Part shown: piece after piece, positions 1 to 8,793 of the stretch
Position numbering within the stretch: the stretch's first letter is position 1
Layout of the letters: each line of letters starts with the position of its first letter
NCBI GenBank assembly: GCA_022843625.1
Contig: JALHNH010000038.1
Coordinates: 1-64,000, forward strand
Reading direction: 5' to 3'
From: Bryobacter sp.
Lineage (GTDB): Bacteria; Acidobacteriota; Terriglobia; Bryobacterales; Bryobacteraceae
Length of the DNA stretch: 64,000 nucleotides
Notes under the pieces: model-generated
Seen by the model: only the letters and a program-made list of their open reading frames with translations
Told to the model about the DNA's origin: nothing
The model's database searches: none
Program-made: the position numbers and the translations under genes

Positions 1-45
1 AGAGCATAGTAGTAGATAGAAGTACTCATTAGGAGAAAACCAAGA

Positions 46-1662
46 ATGAATATCATGAGCAGAATACGGGATCAGCGATTCCTGGGATTCAGCATGCTGC
101 TAGTCACTTTGTCCGTCGGTATTTTGATCGGCACATTGCTGACCACGGGCGTAAAGGCTGGACGGGAACAAGTTGCGGCCGATGCGACGCCCCTTGTAAT
201 TCCCAGCCCGGTGCAGATGCAGAACGAGTTTGCCAAGCTGGCCAAGCGGGCGGAAAATTCCGTCGTACACATTAATACAGTAGATGAAGGCAAGACGCCT
301 GCTACCGCGCAACGTCGAGGCCGTCCGCAGATGGAAGAGGAAGAAGGCGGCGAAGACGACGCCCAGATGGACCTGTTCCGACGATTCTTCCGTAATGGTC
401 CCCAGGGTCAGGGCGGAATGGGCATGGGCCCACAGCCGAAGAAGATGGGAACCGGCAGCGGCTTTATTGTCGATACCAAAGGCTACATCATTACGAATTA
501 TCACGTCGTGGATGGTGCCGACAAGATCACAGTAAAAGTCCATGGCGATACGACCGATTACAAGGCCAAAGTGATTGGCTTTGACAAGGAAACCGATCTT
601 GCTGTGATCAAGATTGCCCCGGATCGGGCTTTGACGCCGCTTAAAGTAGGCAACAGCGATGCAACTCAAGTTGGTGACTGGGCCGTGGCGATTGGTTCGC
701 CGTTTGGTCTTGAAGCCACAGTGACGGCTGGTATCGTAAGCGCGAAGGGCCGCGACTTTGCTGGCGCACAGGCATTTCAACGCTTTATTCAGACCGATGC
801 GGCGATCAACCCTGGCAATAGCGGCGGGCCGCTGTTGAATTCTCTGGGCGAGGTAATTGGCGTAAATACTATGATCGCGACTCGAACGGGCGGTTATGAA
901 GGCATCGGGTTTGCATTGCCGATCAATATGGCGGTTAAGGTTTACAACCAATTGATTTCGACTGGCCGTGTGACTCGTGGCAGCATTGGCGTGCAGTTTG
1001 ACCGAACTGTGGACCCGACGATGATGAAGGCGTTCAAGCTGGACGGAGGCGTTCCGATTTCTAGTGTGCAGCCGGGTGGGCCATCTGAGAAGGCTGGCCT
1101 GAAGCCGGAAGATATCATCACGAGCGTGAACGGTTCGCCTGTGAAGAATGGCGATGATCTGATTGCCAAGGTGAGCGATTTGCCGGTGGGTTCGAAGGCC
1201 GGGCTTGAGGTGGATCGTCAGGGCAAGAAGATGAAGTTTGAGGTTGCGATTGCCGATCGTGCGCAGCTGTATGCCGACAACCCGATTGTGGGTAATGGAC
1301 GGCGTCCGGATGAGGCAGCTCAGCCGGGGCAGACCAGTGCGCAGTTCGGGATCATGATCGCGAATGTGCCTGAGGCAGATGCCGAGAAGATGGGCATCAC
1401 CGACAAGCGTGGTGTGCAGGTGACACGAGTTGTGCCGGGAAGCTTTGCCGAAGAAATCGGCGTAGTGGAACGGGACGTGATCGTGTCGATCAATCGGTTG
1501 CCTGTGGGCAGTGTTGACGAGGTGAAGAAGGTCCAGCAGACGCTGAAGCCGGGCGATGCCGTGGCGTTCCGCGTGATGCGTGCCGTTCCGGGTAGCCGGA
1601 GGGGTGGTGCAGCCGGGCAGTGGCAGGGGATCTGGCTGAGCGGCAGCCTGCCTCGCGAATAG
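46..1662 (+). CDS. htrA: HtrA/DegP-family periplasmic serine protease with two PDZ domains
   Basis: Trypsin-like protease of envelope protein quality control, 538 aa, usual length for a DegP/DegQ-like protein. A hydrophobic segment at about residues 13-35 acts as signal or anchor. The catalytic triad is visible: His153 in TNYHVVDG, Asp184 in KETDLAVIKI and Ser259 in NPGNSGGPLLN. Two PDZ domains follow, at about 315-400 and 425-530. An acidic and glycine-rich insert lies at about 91-135, where family members have a variable loop. The ATG is preceded by AGGAGA at 31-36 with good spacing. A strong hairpin terminator follows the gene. The family role is well established; substrates cannot be inferred from the sequence. 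Confidence 0.95.
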   Translation: MNIMSRIRDQRFLGFSMLLVTLSVGILIGTLLTTGVKAGREQVAADATPLVIPSPVQMQNEFAKLAKRAENSVVHINTVDEGKTPATAQRRGRPQMEEEEGGEDDAQMDLFRRFFRNGPQGQGGMGMGPQPKKMGTGSGFIVDTKGYIITNYHVVDGADKITVKVHGDTTDYKAKVIGFDKETDLAVIKIAPDRALTPLKVGNSDATQVGDWAVAIGSPFGLEATVTAGIVSAKGRDFAGAQAFQRFIQTDAAINPGNSGGPLLNSLGEVIGVNTMIATRTGGYEGIGFALPINMAVKVYNQLISTGRVTRGSIGVQFDRTVDPTMMKAFKLDGGVPISSVQPGGPSEKAGLKPEDIITSVNGSPVKNGDDLIAKVSDLPVGSKAGLEVDRQGKKMKFEVAIADRAQLYADNPIVGNGRRPDEAAQPGQTSAQFGIMIANVPEADAEKMGITDKRGVQVTRVVPGSFAEEIGVVERDVIVSINRLPVGSVDEVKKVQQTLKPGDAVAFRVMRAVPGSRRGGAAGQWQGIWLSGSLPRE

Positions 1663-1682
1663 TCTGTAGCGCAGTAGATGAG

Positions 1683-1712
1683 GGGCCAGCCTGATGAGGG
1701 CTGGCCCTTTTT
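1683..1712 (+). terminator. Rho-independent terminator of the htrA gene
   Basis: A perfect 9-bp stem (GGGCCAGCC at 1683-1691, GGCTGGCCC at 1699-1707) with a 7-nt loop is followed by five T residues. It lies in the 54-bp gap between the convergent htrA and DUF218 genes. The T-run is on the plus strand only, so it should mainly stop htrA transcription. Confidence 0.85.
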
Positions 1713-1716
1713 GCGT

Positions 1717-2922
1717 TTAGGGGTCGAGTGGTTCGATGGCGTCGAGCTGTAGGGATTCGATCTGGAGTTTGGCTTCAAGGTCGAAGCGGCTGGTGCGCTT
1801 GAGGATCTGGACGGGCCGGTAGCCGAGTTCTTTTTCGCAACGGATCATGGCCTGGGGGGATTCGATGCCCGCGCTCTGGTATTGGTCTGTGGTGATGAGG
1901 ACGGGCTTGTCGAGGGGGATGGCGGCGCGGAAGAGGATTCGGGCGGCGTTGCGGATGTTGGTGGTGGTGTGGCGGGCGTGGGGATCGATGAAGACGGCTG
2001 AGGCGGGAATTCCGAAGTCGTTGATGAGGACGCGGCGCATCTCGATGGCTTCGTTCCAGGGGGTTTGGTTGGGGTGGACGTAGCCGCCGGATACGAGGAT
2101 GAAGGGGGCGAGGCCTCGGCGGTAGCGATCGGCGGCGAGCTGGGCCCGCCATTTGGCGAGAGGGTCCATGGGTGTGGTGAGACGGTCGCCGCCGGCCCCG
2201 GGGACGATGATGGCGGAGTAGGGGTAGCGGGTGAAGTCGGTGCGGGCGGCTTCGGCTTGGGCGGGCTTGTTTTCGGTTGCGTGGAGGGGTTCGTGGCGGG
2301 CGGCTTCATCGCGCCAGTTCATTTCGAGGAGCATGATGGCGAAGTTGAGGGGAGCCTGGTGGAAGAGCTTCAGTTCGGCGTTCTTTTCGTCGAGCATATT
2401 GGTGGCGACATCGATGCGGAAGCCGAAGCGCTGACTCTTGATGTCGTGGGCTATGGAATCGATAGCCGGGTAGCGCGGGGGCTTGCCTTCGGCGTAGATG
2501 TCGATGAAGCGGTTGATGTGGGTGGCGGATTCGGTCCAGACTTTGGTGAGGAAGGCTGCGTCGTCGAGGGAGTTGTAGCGGATGAAGGCGCCAGACTGGC
2601 GGGCTTGCTGGAGGAGGGGTTTTAGGTTGGGGGTGAGGCTGACGATTGCCTTGGCAGCGGTTTCGATTTCATCGCTGGTGAGGCGGTAAGCGGCGATGTG
2701 GCAGGGGACGTCCATCTTGCAGGTGGTGGCGGCTTTGGCGAGGGCGGTGCGCTTTTGTTCGGCCAGTTGTTTGAGCTGGGGATGAGTGAGGAAAGGGGTG
2801 GGGTTTGCTTCTACCAGCGCGAGAAAAAAGAAGTTCTTGTCTCGCAGTGGGTGCTTGAGTTCGAGCGGCTGCGGGAGGGGTGATTGGGCTGTGAGGGCGA
2901 GGAGTAGGCTTGGCCAGATCAT
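1717..2922 (-). CDS. Exported DUF218/YdcF-like protein
   Basis: 401-aa protein with a short N-terminal signal-like hydrophobic stretch. The last ~190 residues carry the DUF218/YdcF pattern: a beta strand ending in IIVPGAGGDR, then FILVSGGYVHP, an EAIEMRRVLINDFGIP helix region, and a THARHTTTNIRNAARI-like segment. In YdcF-type proteins this Rossmann-like fold has conserved Gly/His/Asp residues, but the reaction is poorly defined. The N-terminal ~200 residues form a helical region I do not recognise. The ATG at 2922 gives the signal sequence directly. It converges with htrA. Domain call is good; function unknown. Confidence 0.75.
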   Translation of the reverse strand: MIWPSLLLALTAQSPLPQPLELKHPLRDKNFFFLALVEANPTPFLTHPQLKQLAEQKRTALAKAATTCKMDVPCHIAAYRLTSDEIETAAKAIVSLTPNLKPLLQQARQSGAFIRYNSLDDAAFLTKVWTESATHINRFIDIYAEGKPPRYPAIDSIAHDIKSQRFGFRIDVATNMLDEKNAELKLFHQAPLNFAIMLLEMNWRDEAARHEPLHATENKPAQAEAARTDFTRYPYSAIIVPGAGGDRLTTPMDPLAKWRAQLAADRYRRGLAPFILVSGGYVHPNQTPWNEAIEMRRVLINDFGIPASAVFIDPHARHTTTNIRNAARILFRAAIPLDKPVLITTDQYQSAGIESPQAMIRCEKELGYRPVQILKRTSRFDLEAKLQIESLQLDAIEPLDP

Positions 2923-2948
2923 GCTCCTCGCAGGATAGCGAGGTTGCG

Positions 2949-4070
2949 TTAGTGTTTGATGACGGCTTTGGGGGGAGGGCTGCTGTTGATGACGCAGGGG
3001 ATGTCGGGGTTGTCGCAGGGGCCGTCTTCGTCTTCGGCTGGAGCTGGGTCGTCGAGACTGAAAGTGATTTCAAAATCTGAGATGCCCATGACGTAGAGGC
3101 GGGCGGTCTGGCCGGCAAGATTGTCGGAATGGCCTTCTTCGAGGCCGAGGACTTGTGGGTAATATCCGGGATGTCGTGCAATGTCGTTTGGGCTGAGGAT
3201 GCGCTGGAGGGGGCGCCATGAGAAGGGGTCGCTTAAGTCGGAGTTGAAGGTGATGTCGATACCAGCCTGAGGCCAGCCGGGATTGCAGCAGGAGCGATTG
3301 AGCAGGATGACGTACTTGTCGAGGTGGGTGTTGTAGTGGACGGCTGGGCCCCAGTGAGAATCAGTGTCTTCGGCTTGCCAACCGCGAGTGGCGGGGAAGA
3401 TTGGGGATATTTTGCCACCAAGGCCGGGTTCTTCGAATTTGCCGAGGTAGAGTTTGTTCACTTTGCCTACTGGGGCGAAGCGGTCTTCGAAGGCCAAACG
3501 GGCGGTGGCAACGCCCTGGGAAGAGGTGGGGCCAGCGTAGTTGGTGAAGAAGAAGTAGAAGAAGGAGCGTTCTTTGTCGAGGATGACGCTGATGTCACCG
3601 TGGCCGCCAGAGAAGAAGCCGTTTTGGGCGTTGCAATCGATGGGATCGCCGGATTCGAGGACGATGCCGAGGTCTTGAACGGTTGCGCCGTTGTCGCGGG
3701 AGATGGCGGCTCCGATTTTGGGAGCGGTGAGGTTGGTGCCGGAGCAGCGTTGTTCTGGTTCGTGGTGGTAGAAGAGGAAAAGGGTGCCGTCGGTGTCGCG
3801 CCAGACGGCTTCAAACCAGACGGGGCTGTGATCTTTGGAATCGAATTCCACTTTGCGGGTGTTTGAGAGGTTGAACTGATCGGGGCCGGAGGAGATGTGT
3901 GGGACGCCGGTGGAATGGAAGAGGTACATTTGGCCGTCTGCCCAGAAAGCAGCGGAATTTCCATCGATGACGGGCGGGAGCTCTACGCGCGGGACGAGGC
4001 GGAGCGTGGCGCTTTGGGGGTAAAGTACTGGGGCAATCAGCGTTGCGGCGAAGAATAAGCGCAGAAGCAT
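2949..4070 (-). CDS. Secreted protein, probable beta-propeller (hypothetical)
   Basis: Starting at the ATG ending at 4070 gives a clean signal peptide (MLLRLFFAATLIAPVL) and a ~373-aa mature-type protein; a longer reading from 4115 adds 15 residues before the signal. The body has repeated short strands with aromatic and Asp/Gly turns (GNSAAFWADGQMYLFH, FEAVWRDTDGTLFLFYHH, GGHGDISVILD), as in five-bladed propellers of GH43/GH32-type enzymes. I cannot identify a catalytic triad, so no activity is assigned. Paired cysteines (RSCCNP and a Cys-rich tail) suggest an extracytoplasmic location. It lies 26 bp upstream of the DUF218 gene on the same strand. Confidence 0.6.
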   Translation of the reverse strand: MLLRLFFAATLIAPVLYPQSATLRLVPRVELPPVIDGNSAAFWADGQMYLFHSTGVPHISSGPDQFNLSNTRKVEFDSKDHSPVWFEAVWRDTDGTLFLFYHHEPEQRCSGTNLTAPKIGAAISRDNGATVQDLGIVLESGDPIDCNAQNGFFSGGHGDISVILDKERSFFYFFFTNYAGPTSSQGVATARLAFEDRFAPVGKVNKLYLGKFEEPGLGGKISPIFPATRGWQAEDTDSHWGPAVHYNTHLDKYVILLNRSCCNPGWPQAGIDITFNSDLSDPFSWRPLQRILSPNDIARHPGYYPQVLGLEEGHSDNLAGQTARLYVMGISDFEITFSLDDPAPAEDEDGPCDNPDIPCVINSSPPPKAVIKH

Positions 4071-4149
4071 TAGTACTATGTTGATGCAAGACTGGCCGGA
4101 CTTGTTACTTTTCAAATGTTAAGAAGTGTGAGGAAGCGGGTAGTCCCAC

Positions 4150-4629
4150 TTAAGGGAGAAGGGTATCGGGATGGGCCGGCAATGGACCAAGGATGTCGAT
4201 ACTGAATTTGGCGGCGGCTGTCATCAAGCGACCCATGTCTGGCGGGCCCGGTGGGGTGCCTGCTGGCTGACTGAGTTCGAGCATGAAGTCTTCAAAACCA
4301 GATGGCGTGCAGAAGATCAGCATGTGTGCTGGCGTATCTCCAACGACACGGAATCCGTGAATCACCTTGCGGGGACCAAATACGAAATCGCCTTTACCCG
4401 CAAGCAGCCAAGCGCCGTCGACAAAAAATGCGACCTGACCGGAGATGATGTAAAACGACTCATCTTCTTTGTTGTGGACATGAAGGGGCGTTTCAAAGCC
4501 CGGGGGCATCAGGGGATGCTCGGCTAGCGCGAAGGCCCCGTTGGTTTGACCGCCTTTCGCTCTGTAAAGGGTCTGCAGACCAAGGAAAACAGCTTCATTG
4601 TCATTCAGGGTGTTGAGAAAGGGTTGCAT
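4150..4629 (-). CDS. Cupin-domain protein
   Basis: 159-aa single-cupin protein. The metal-binding cupin motif is seen in PLHVHNKEDESFYIISG (two His and a Glu), and the second motif in DFVFGPRKVIHGFRV with its His. Such small cupins bind a divalent metal and range from dioxygenases and isomerases to binding proteins; substrate unknown. The ATG ending at 4629 (MQPFLN) is preferred over an upstream in-frame start at 4698, which would overlap the promoter and ribosome site of the divergent 2Fe-2S gene. The 80-bp divergent gap suggests possible shared control with the oxidoreductase genes, which is inference only. Confidence 0.8.
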   Translation of the reverse strand: MQPFLNTLNDNEAVFLGLQTLYRAKGGQTNGAFALAEHPLMPPGFETPLHVHNKEDESFYIISGQVAFFVDGAWLLAGKGDFVFGPRKVIHGFRVVGDTPAHMLIFCTPSGFEDFMLELSQPAGTPPGPPDMGRLMTAAAKFSIDILGPLPAHPDTLLP

Positions 4630-4709
4630 TCGATTCGACTCGTAAAGGGACAGTATCACATGAGGCAAGCACAGGGGTTTAGTAGAATTGGGGACCAAGG
4701 AGCTGCCCG

Positions 4710-5192
4710 ATGAGCAAGATCAACCTTAAGGTGAATGGCGCAAGCCACAGCGTCGAAGTCGATCCAACGACACCGCTTTTGTATGTGTTGCGGAATGATC
4801 TGGATTTGCATGGACCGCGCTTTGGTTGCGGGCTGGGCCAGTGTGGTGCCTGTACGGTGATTATCAATGGCGCGGCTGTGAGGTCTTGTGTGCTGCCGGT
4901 GAGTGCCGTGCGCAGTGAGATTACTACGCTTGAGGGATTGTCGAAGGGCGGGGCTCTTGACCCGGTGCAGCAGGCTTGGATCTCAGAGCAGGTGCCTCAG
5001 TGCGGGTTTTGTCAGAACGGGCAGATTCTGACGGCGAAGGTGTTGCTGGACAAGAATCCGAATCCGACCGATGAGCAGATCCGAAAAGGGATGGCCGGGG
5101 CGTTGTGCCGGTGTATGACTTATTACAAGATACAGGCTGCGGTGAAGGTTGCTGCGCAGTTGAAGAAGAGCGCCAAGGGGGTGGGGGCATGA
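4710..5192 (+). CDS. 2Fe-2S subunit of a xanthine-oxidase-family molybdenum hydroxylase (IorA/CoxS-like)
   Basis: 160-aa electron-transfer subunit with two [2Fe-2S] clusters. The plant-ferredoxin-type cluster cysteines are Cys40, Cys45, Cys48 and Cys60 (GCGLGQCGACTV). The second cluster uses Cys98, Cys101, Cys133 and Cys135 (CGFCQNG, LCRCM). Length and spacing match isoquinoline 1-oxidoreductase alpha subunits and CoxS. AAGGAG at 4697-4702 supports the ATG. The stop overlaps the start of the molybdopterin subunit as ATGA, so the two are translationally coupled. No FAD subunit lies alongside, which fits the two-subunit isoquinoline or aldehyde oxidoreductase subgroup. Confidence 0.9.
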   Translation: MSKINLKVNGASHSVEVDPTTPLLYVLRNDLDLHGPRFGCGLGQCGACTVIINGAAVRSCVLPVSAVRSEITTLEGLSKGGALDPVQQAWISEQVPQCGFCQNGQILTAKVLLDKNPNPTDEQIRKGMAGALCRCMTYYKIQAAVKVAAQLKKSAKGVGA

Positions 5193-7504
5193 GGATGTTT
5201 AGCGCGGTTCCGAAACAGGTCGAAGAAGAGCTTTCGCGGCGGGGATTCCTGCAGATGGCTGGGATCTTTGTGGTGAGCGTTGCCTCGGTTGAGGGGCAGA
5301 GTACGGGGCCTTATCCTGACCCGAATTACCGGCAGCTCGACTCGTGGATTGTGATTCATGAGGACAGTACGGCTACCTTCTATGTTGGGAAGACGGATCT
5401 TGGGCAGGGGACTGGGACGGCTTTCCGCCAGATGATGGCGGATGAACTGGATGTTGCGTTTGAGAAGACGAAGATCATCATGGGCTCGACCGATGTGACG
5501 GTGGACCAAGGTGGGTCTGGCGGATCTGATGCGATTCAAGTGGATGGCTGGCCGATGCGGCGGGTGGCGGCTGAGGCTCGCCGGGTCTTGCTCGAGATGG
5601 CCGGGCAGCGGCTGGGTGTTGGTGTGGATCAGCTTGTTGTGAGTAATGCTGTGGTGAGTGTGAAGGGTGCGCCAGGCAAGCGCGTAAGCTATGGGGAGTT
5701 GATTGGCGGCAAGAAGTTTAACGTGGCCCTTAGTGGCAACGAAGTGAATGGGACCACCGGGCTTGCGAAGGTGAAGGCGGTGCAGGACCTGAAGATTGTG
5801 GGGCAATCACCGCAGCGCTATGACATTCCGCCGAAGGTGGACGGGACGCTGAAGTGGGCTGTGGATGTGAAGTTGCCTGGGATGGTGCATGCGCGCAATG
5901 TGAAGCCTCCGGTGGCAGGGGCGAAGCTGGTGAGTATTGACGAAGCTTCGGTGAAGGGTTTGCCGGGCTTTGTGAGGGTGGTTAGTAAGGGTAACTATGT
6001 GGCGGTGGTTTGTGAGCGGGAGGAGCAGGCGATCAACGCTGCCAGGAAGTTGAAGGTGAATTGGGAGAAGCCGGCGGAGGCTCCGTTTCCGGCGTCGGAA
6101 GATTTGTTTACTTATATGCGGGCGGCCAAGCCGATGTCGGAGAGGAAGACCCCGGTGGTGGGTGATCCTGAAGCGGCATTTGCGAGTGCGGCCAAGGTGA
6201 TTGAGGCTGATTACGATATTCCGTTTCAGGGGCATACGAGTTTTGCTCCGGCACATGCGATGGCAGACCCGTCGAATGGGCAGATGACGATCTATACGAA
6301 TGACATGAAGTCGTATGGGATGCGGCTTGGAGTGGCCAAGTTTCTCGGGATTCCCAAGGAGCAGGTGAGGGTGATCTGGATGGATGGCCCGCAAGGCTAT
6401 GGGCGTACGGCTGCGGATGATGCCGGCTTTGAAGCGGCTTATCTGGCTAAGGAATTAGGCCGGCCGGTTCGGGTGCAGTGGATGCGGGATGAAGAGCAGG
6501 CCTGGGATACGAAGGGGCCGGCGTTTACCTGTAAGTTGCGTGGGGGGCTTGATGCTGCGGGTAACATGGTGGCTCTCGATTACGATTCGCAGTGTTGTAA
6601 TTATGGCCACGTGGGGTACAACGAGCCGGATACCGTGTTGATTGCTCAATTGATGGGAATCCGGAAGAATCCGCCGAATGCTGGTGGAGGGTCCACGCCG
6701 GATGACATGTATGCGATCCCGAACCGCAGGATGTCGAGCAAGGTGGTGCGGCTGCCGCTGATTCATGAGACGCCGCTGCGGACGGGCAACTTGCGGGATC
6801 CGAATGGACCGCAGGTTACGTTTGCCTCGGAGTCGTTTATGGATGAGATGGCGCTGGCGGCGAAGGTGGACCCGGTGGAGTTTCGTTTGAAGCTGTTTGC
6901 CGGGAGTACGAAGGATGACTCTGGCTTCAAGCGGGCGCGGTCGATTGCGGTGGTGAAGGCGGCTGCTGAGGCTTATGGATGGAAGCCGAGGAGTTCTCCG
7001 CAGCGGCAGGCCAAGGGTGACATTCTCTCAGGCCGTGGATTTGCTTATAGCTTCCGGAGCCAGACGATTGTTGCCAATGCAGTGGATGTTGAGGTGAATC
7101 GCAAGACGGGCCAGGTTTGGGTGAAGCGGATTGTGGTGGCGCAGGATTGTGGACTGGTGATCAATCCTGAGGGCGTGAAGGGGACGATTATCGGTGGCAC
7201 GCTGCATGCGCTGAGCCGGACTTTGTATGAAGAGATGACCTTCGATACAGAGAAGGTGCTGGATCGCGACTGGGTGAATCATCCGACGCTTACCCACATG
7301 GATAGCCCGGAGAAGATCGATATCGTGCTGGTGAATGGCGACCCGAATCCGCAGCGGCCCGATTTGCCGCACTACGGGGCGGGTGAGACGGTTTGCAAGC
7401 CGATTCTGGCGGCGGTGGCGAATGCGATCTTTGATGCGACGGGTGTGAGGTTGCGTCGATTGCCGTTTAAGCGGGCCAGGGTGCTGGCGGCCTTGCAGGC
7501 TTAG
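5189..7504 (+). CDS. Tat-exported molybdopterin-binding subunit of an aldehyde/isoquinoline-type oxidoreductase (IorB-like)
   Basis: 771-aa catalytic subunit starting at the ATG that overlaps the previous stop. Residues ~15-35 (LSRRGFLQMAGIFVVS) are a twin-arginine signal, so the holoenzyme probably works in the periplasm and carries its Fe-S partner across. The molybdopterin domain is recognisable by GKTDLGQGTGTAFRQM and the C-terminal GAGETVCKPILAAVANA, where the Glu is the family's proposed catalytic base. Substrates in this family are aldehydes and N-heterocycles, and none can be chosen here. The serine hydrolase and lactonase-like genes downstream hint at a small catabolic unit. Confidence 0.88.
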   Translation: MRMFSAVPKQVEEELSRRGFLQMAGIFVVSVASVEGQSTGPYPDPNYRQLDSWIVIHEDSTATFYVGKTDLGQGTGTAFRQMMADELDVAFEKTKIIMGSTDVTVDQGGSGGSDAIQVDGWPMRRVAAEARRVLLEMAGQRLGVGVDQLVVSNAVVSVKGAPGKRVSYGELIGGKKFNVALSGNEVNGTTGLAKVKAVQDLKIVGQSPQRYDIPPKVDGTLKWAVDVKLPGMVHARNVKPPVAGAKLVSIDEASVKGLPGFVRVVSKGNYVAVVCEREEQAINAARKLKVNWEKPAEAPFPASEDLFTYMRAAKPMSERKTPVVGDPEAAFASAAKVIEADYDIPFQGHTSFAPAHAMADPSNGQMTIYTNDMKSYGMRLGVAKFLGIPKEQVRVIWMDGPQGYGRTAADDAGFEAAYLAKELGRPVRVQWMRDEEQAWDTKGPAFTCKLRGGLDAAGNMVALDYDSQCCNYGHVGYNEPDTVLIAQLMGIRKNPPNAGGGSTPDDMYAIPNRRMSSKVVRLPLIHETPLRTGNLRDPNGPQVTFASESFMDEMALAAKVDPVEFRLKLFAGSTKDDSGFKRARSIAVVKAAAEAYGWKPRSSPQRQAKGDILSGRGFAYSFRSQTIVANAVDVEVNRKTGQVWVKRIVVAQDCGLVINPEGVKGTIIGGTLHALSRTLYEEMTFDTEKVLDRDWVNHPTLTHMDSPEKIDIVLVNGDPNPQRPDLPHYGAGETVCKPILAAVANAIFDATGVRLRRLPFKRARVLAALQA

Positions 7505-7519
7505 CAGTAGGATAGTTTG

Positions 7520-8788
7520 ATGATCCGATTCGTTTGGCTGTCTTTGGCCTTTGGCCTTTCTGTTGCTGTTGCCCAGCAGAGTCCTGCTGTTGCTCCGCGT
7601 CCTGTTAGCACTGGGGTTTCTGCGGAAAGGCTGACGCGGATTGACCGCCTGTTGCAAGGGTATGTCGATGAGGGAAAGATTGCGGGTGCGGTGGCTCTTG
7701 TTTTGAAGGATGGGCGGCCGGTGTATGAGAAGGCGGTGGGCTGGAGCGATAAAGAGGCTAGGCGGAAGATGATGCCGAATACTTTGTTTCGCATTGCGTC
7801 GCAGACCAAGGCTTTGACTAGTGCTGCGATCATGGCTCTGGTGGAAGAAGGCAAGATCGGGATTCAGGAGCCGGTTGGAAATTTTATCGCGAGTTTCAAG
7901 AAGACCACTGTCGCCGAGAAGGATGAGTTTGGCGCGCCGCGGATTGTGCCTGCCAAGCGGCCCATTACGATTGCGCAACTACTGACTCATACGGCTGGAA
8001 TTTCTTATGGCAGGGACAAGCAGGTTGAGGCAATGTACGAAGCCAAGGGACTAGGCCCGGCGGCCGGGAATGGCTGGTATACGGCGGATAAGGATGAACC
8101 GATCTGCGAGACGATGGAACGGCTGGGGACCTTGCCATTTGTAGCGCAACCTGGTGAGGCTTATGTTTATGGCTACAACACGGATGTTCTGGGTTGTGTT
8201 GTGGAGAAGGCATCAGGGATGCCACTCGATGAGTTTATCCAGAAGCGGATTACCGGGCCGCTCGGTTTGAAGGATACGCGCTTCTTCGTTCCTGCTGCTG
8301 AGCGGGAACGGCTTGCGGCAGTTTATATGACGGGGGCTGATGGGAAGGCGGTTCGGGCAGCAGAAGGAGCTCGTGGGCAGGGCGCTTATGTCGATGGCCC
8401 CCGGAAGAGTTTTGCCGGTGGGGCTGGGTTGACATCGACAGCCCGGGATTATGCGCGCTTCCTCGAGATGATTCGTGGTGGTGGAAGTTTGGGTGGAGTG
8501 CGGGTGTTGGGGCCTCGTGCGGTTGGGCTGATGACTTCGAATCAATCGGGGACTTTGCATTCTTCGACTGGTTTGGGGTTTGGTTTTGGATTTCAGACGG
8601 TGGACCGTTATGGGGCTAATGGGATGGCTTCTGTTGGGGCGTTTGGTTGGAGTGGTGCTTATGGCACGACCTACCAGGTGGATCCGAAGAGCAGGATGGT
8701 GGTGGTCTTGATGGTGCAGATGATGCCGAACGGGACGGATATTCAGCCGAAATTCATGACTTCGGTGTATCAGTCGCTGGTGGAGTAG
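7520..8788 (+). CDS. Exported serine hydrolase, class C beta-lactamase fold
   Basis: 422-aa protein with an N-terminal signal peptide (about residues 1-19, ending AVAQQ). The nucleophile motif SxxK is Ser94-Lys97 in RIASQTKALTS, and the Tyr motif is YGYN. Members of this family include esterases, D-aminopeptidases and penicillin-binding-like hydrolases, so true beta-lactamase activity should not be assumed. The ATG at 7520 follows a TTG at 7517. It starts 15 bp after the molybdopterin subunit and ends 5 bp before the lactonase-like gene, which suggests one transcript. Confidence 0.85.
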   Translation: MIRFVWLSLAFGLSVAVAQQSPAVAPRPVSTGVSAERLTRIDRLLQGYVDEGKIAGAVALVLKDGRPVYEKAVGWSDKEARRKMMPNTLFRIASQTKALTSAAIMALVEEGKIGIQEPVGNFIASFKKTTVAEKDEFGAPRIVPAKRPITIAQLLTHTAGISYGRDKQVEAMYEAKGLGPAAGNGWYTADKDEPICETMERLGTLPFVAQPGEAYVYGYNTDVLGCVVEKASGMPLDEFIQKRITGPLGLKDTRFFVPAAERERLAAVYMTGADGKAVRAAEGARGQGAYVDGPRKSFAGGAGLTSTARDYARFLEMIRGGGSLGGVRVLGPRAVGLMTSNQSGTLHSSTGLGFGFGFQTVDRYGANGMASVGAFGWSGAYGTTYQVDPKSRMVVVLMVQMMPNGTDIQPKFMTSVYQSLVE

Positions 8789-8793
8789 TGGCT

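Noticed and set aside
100..951. Long minus-strand open frame across htrA (283 aa)
   Set aside because: It lies wholly opposite an unmistakable HtrA gene, has a composition typical of an antisense shadow and no recognisable motif.
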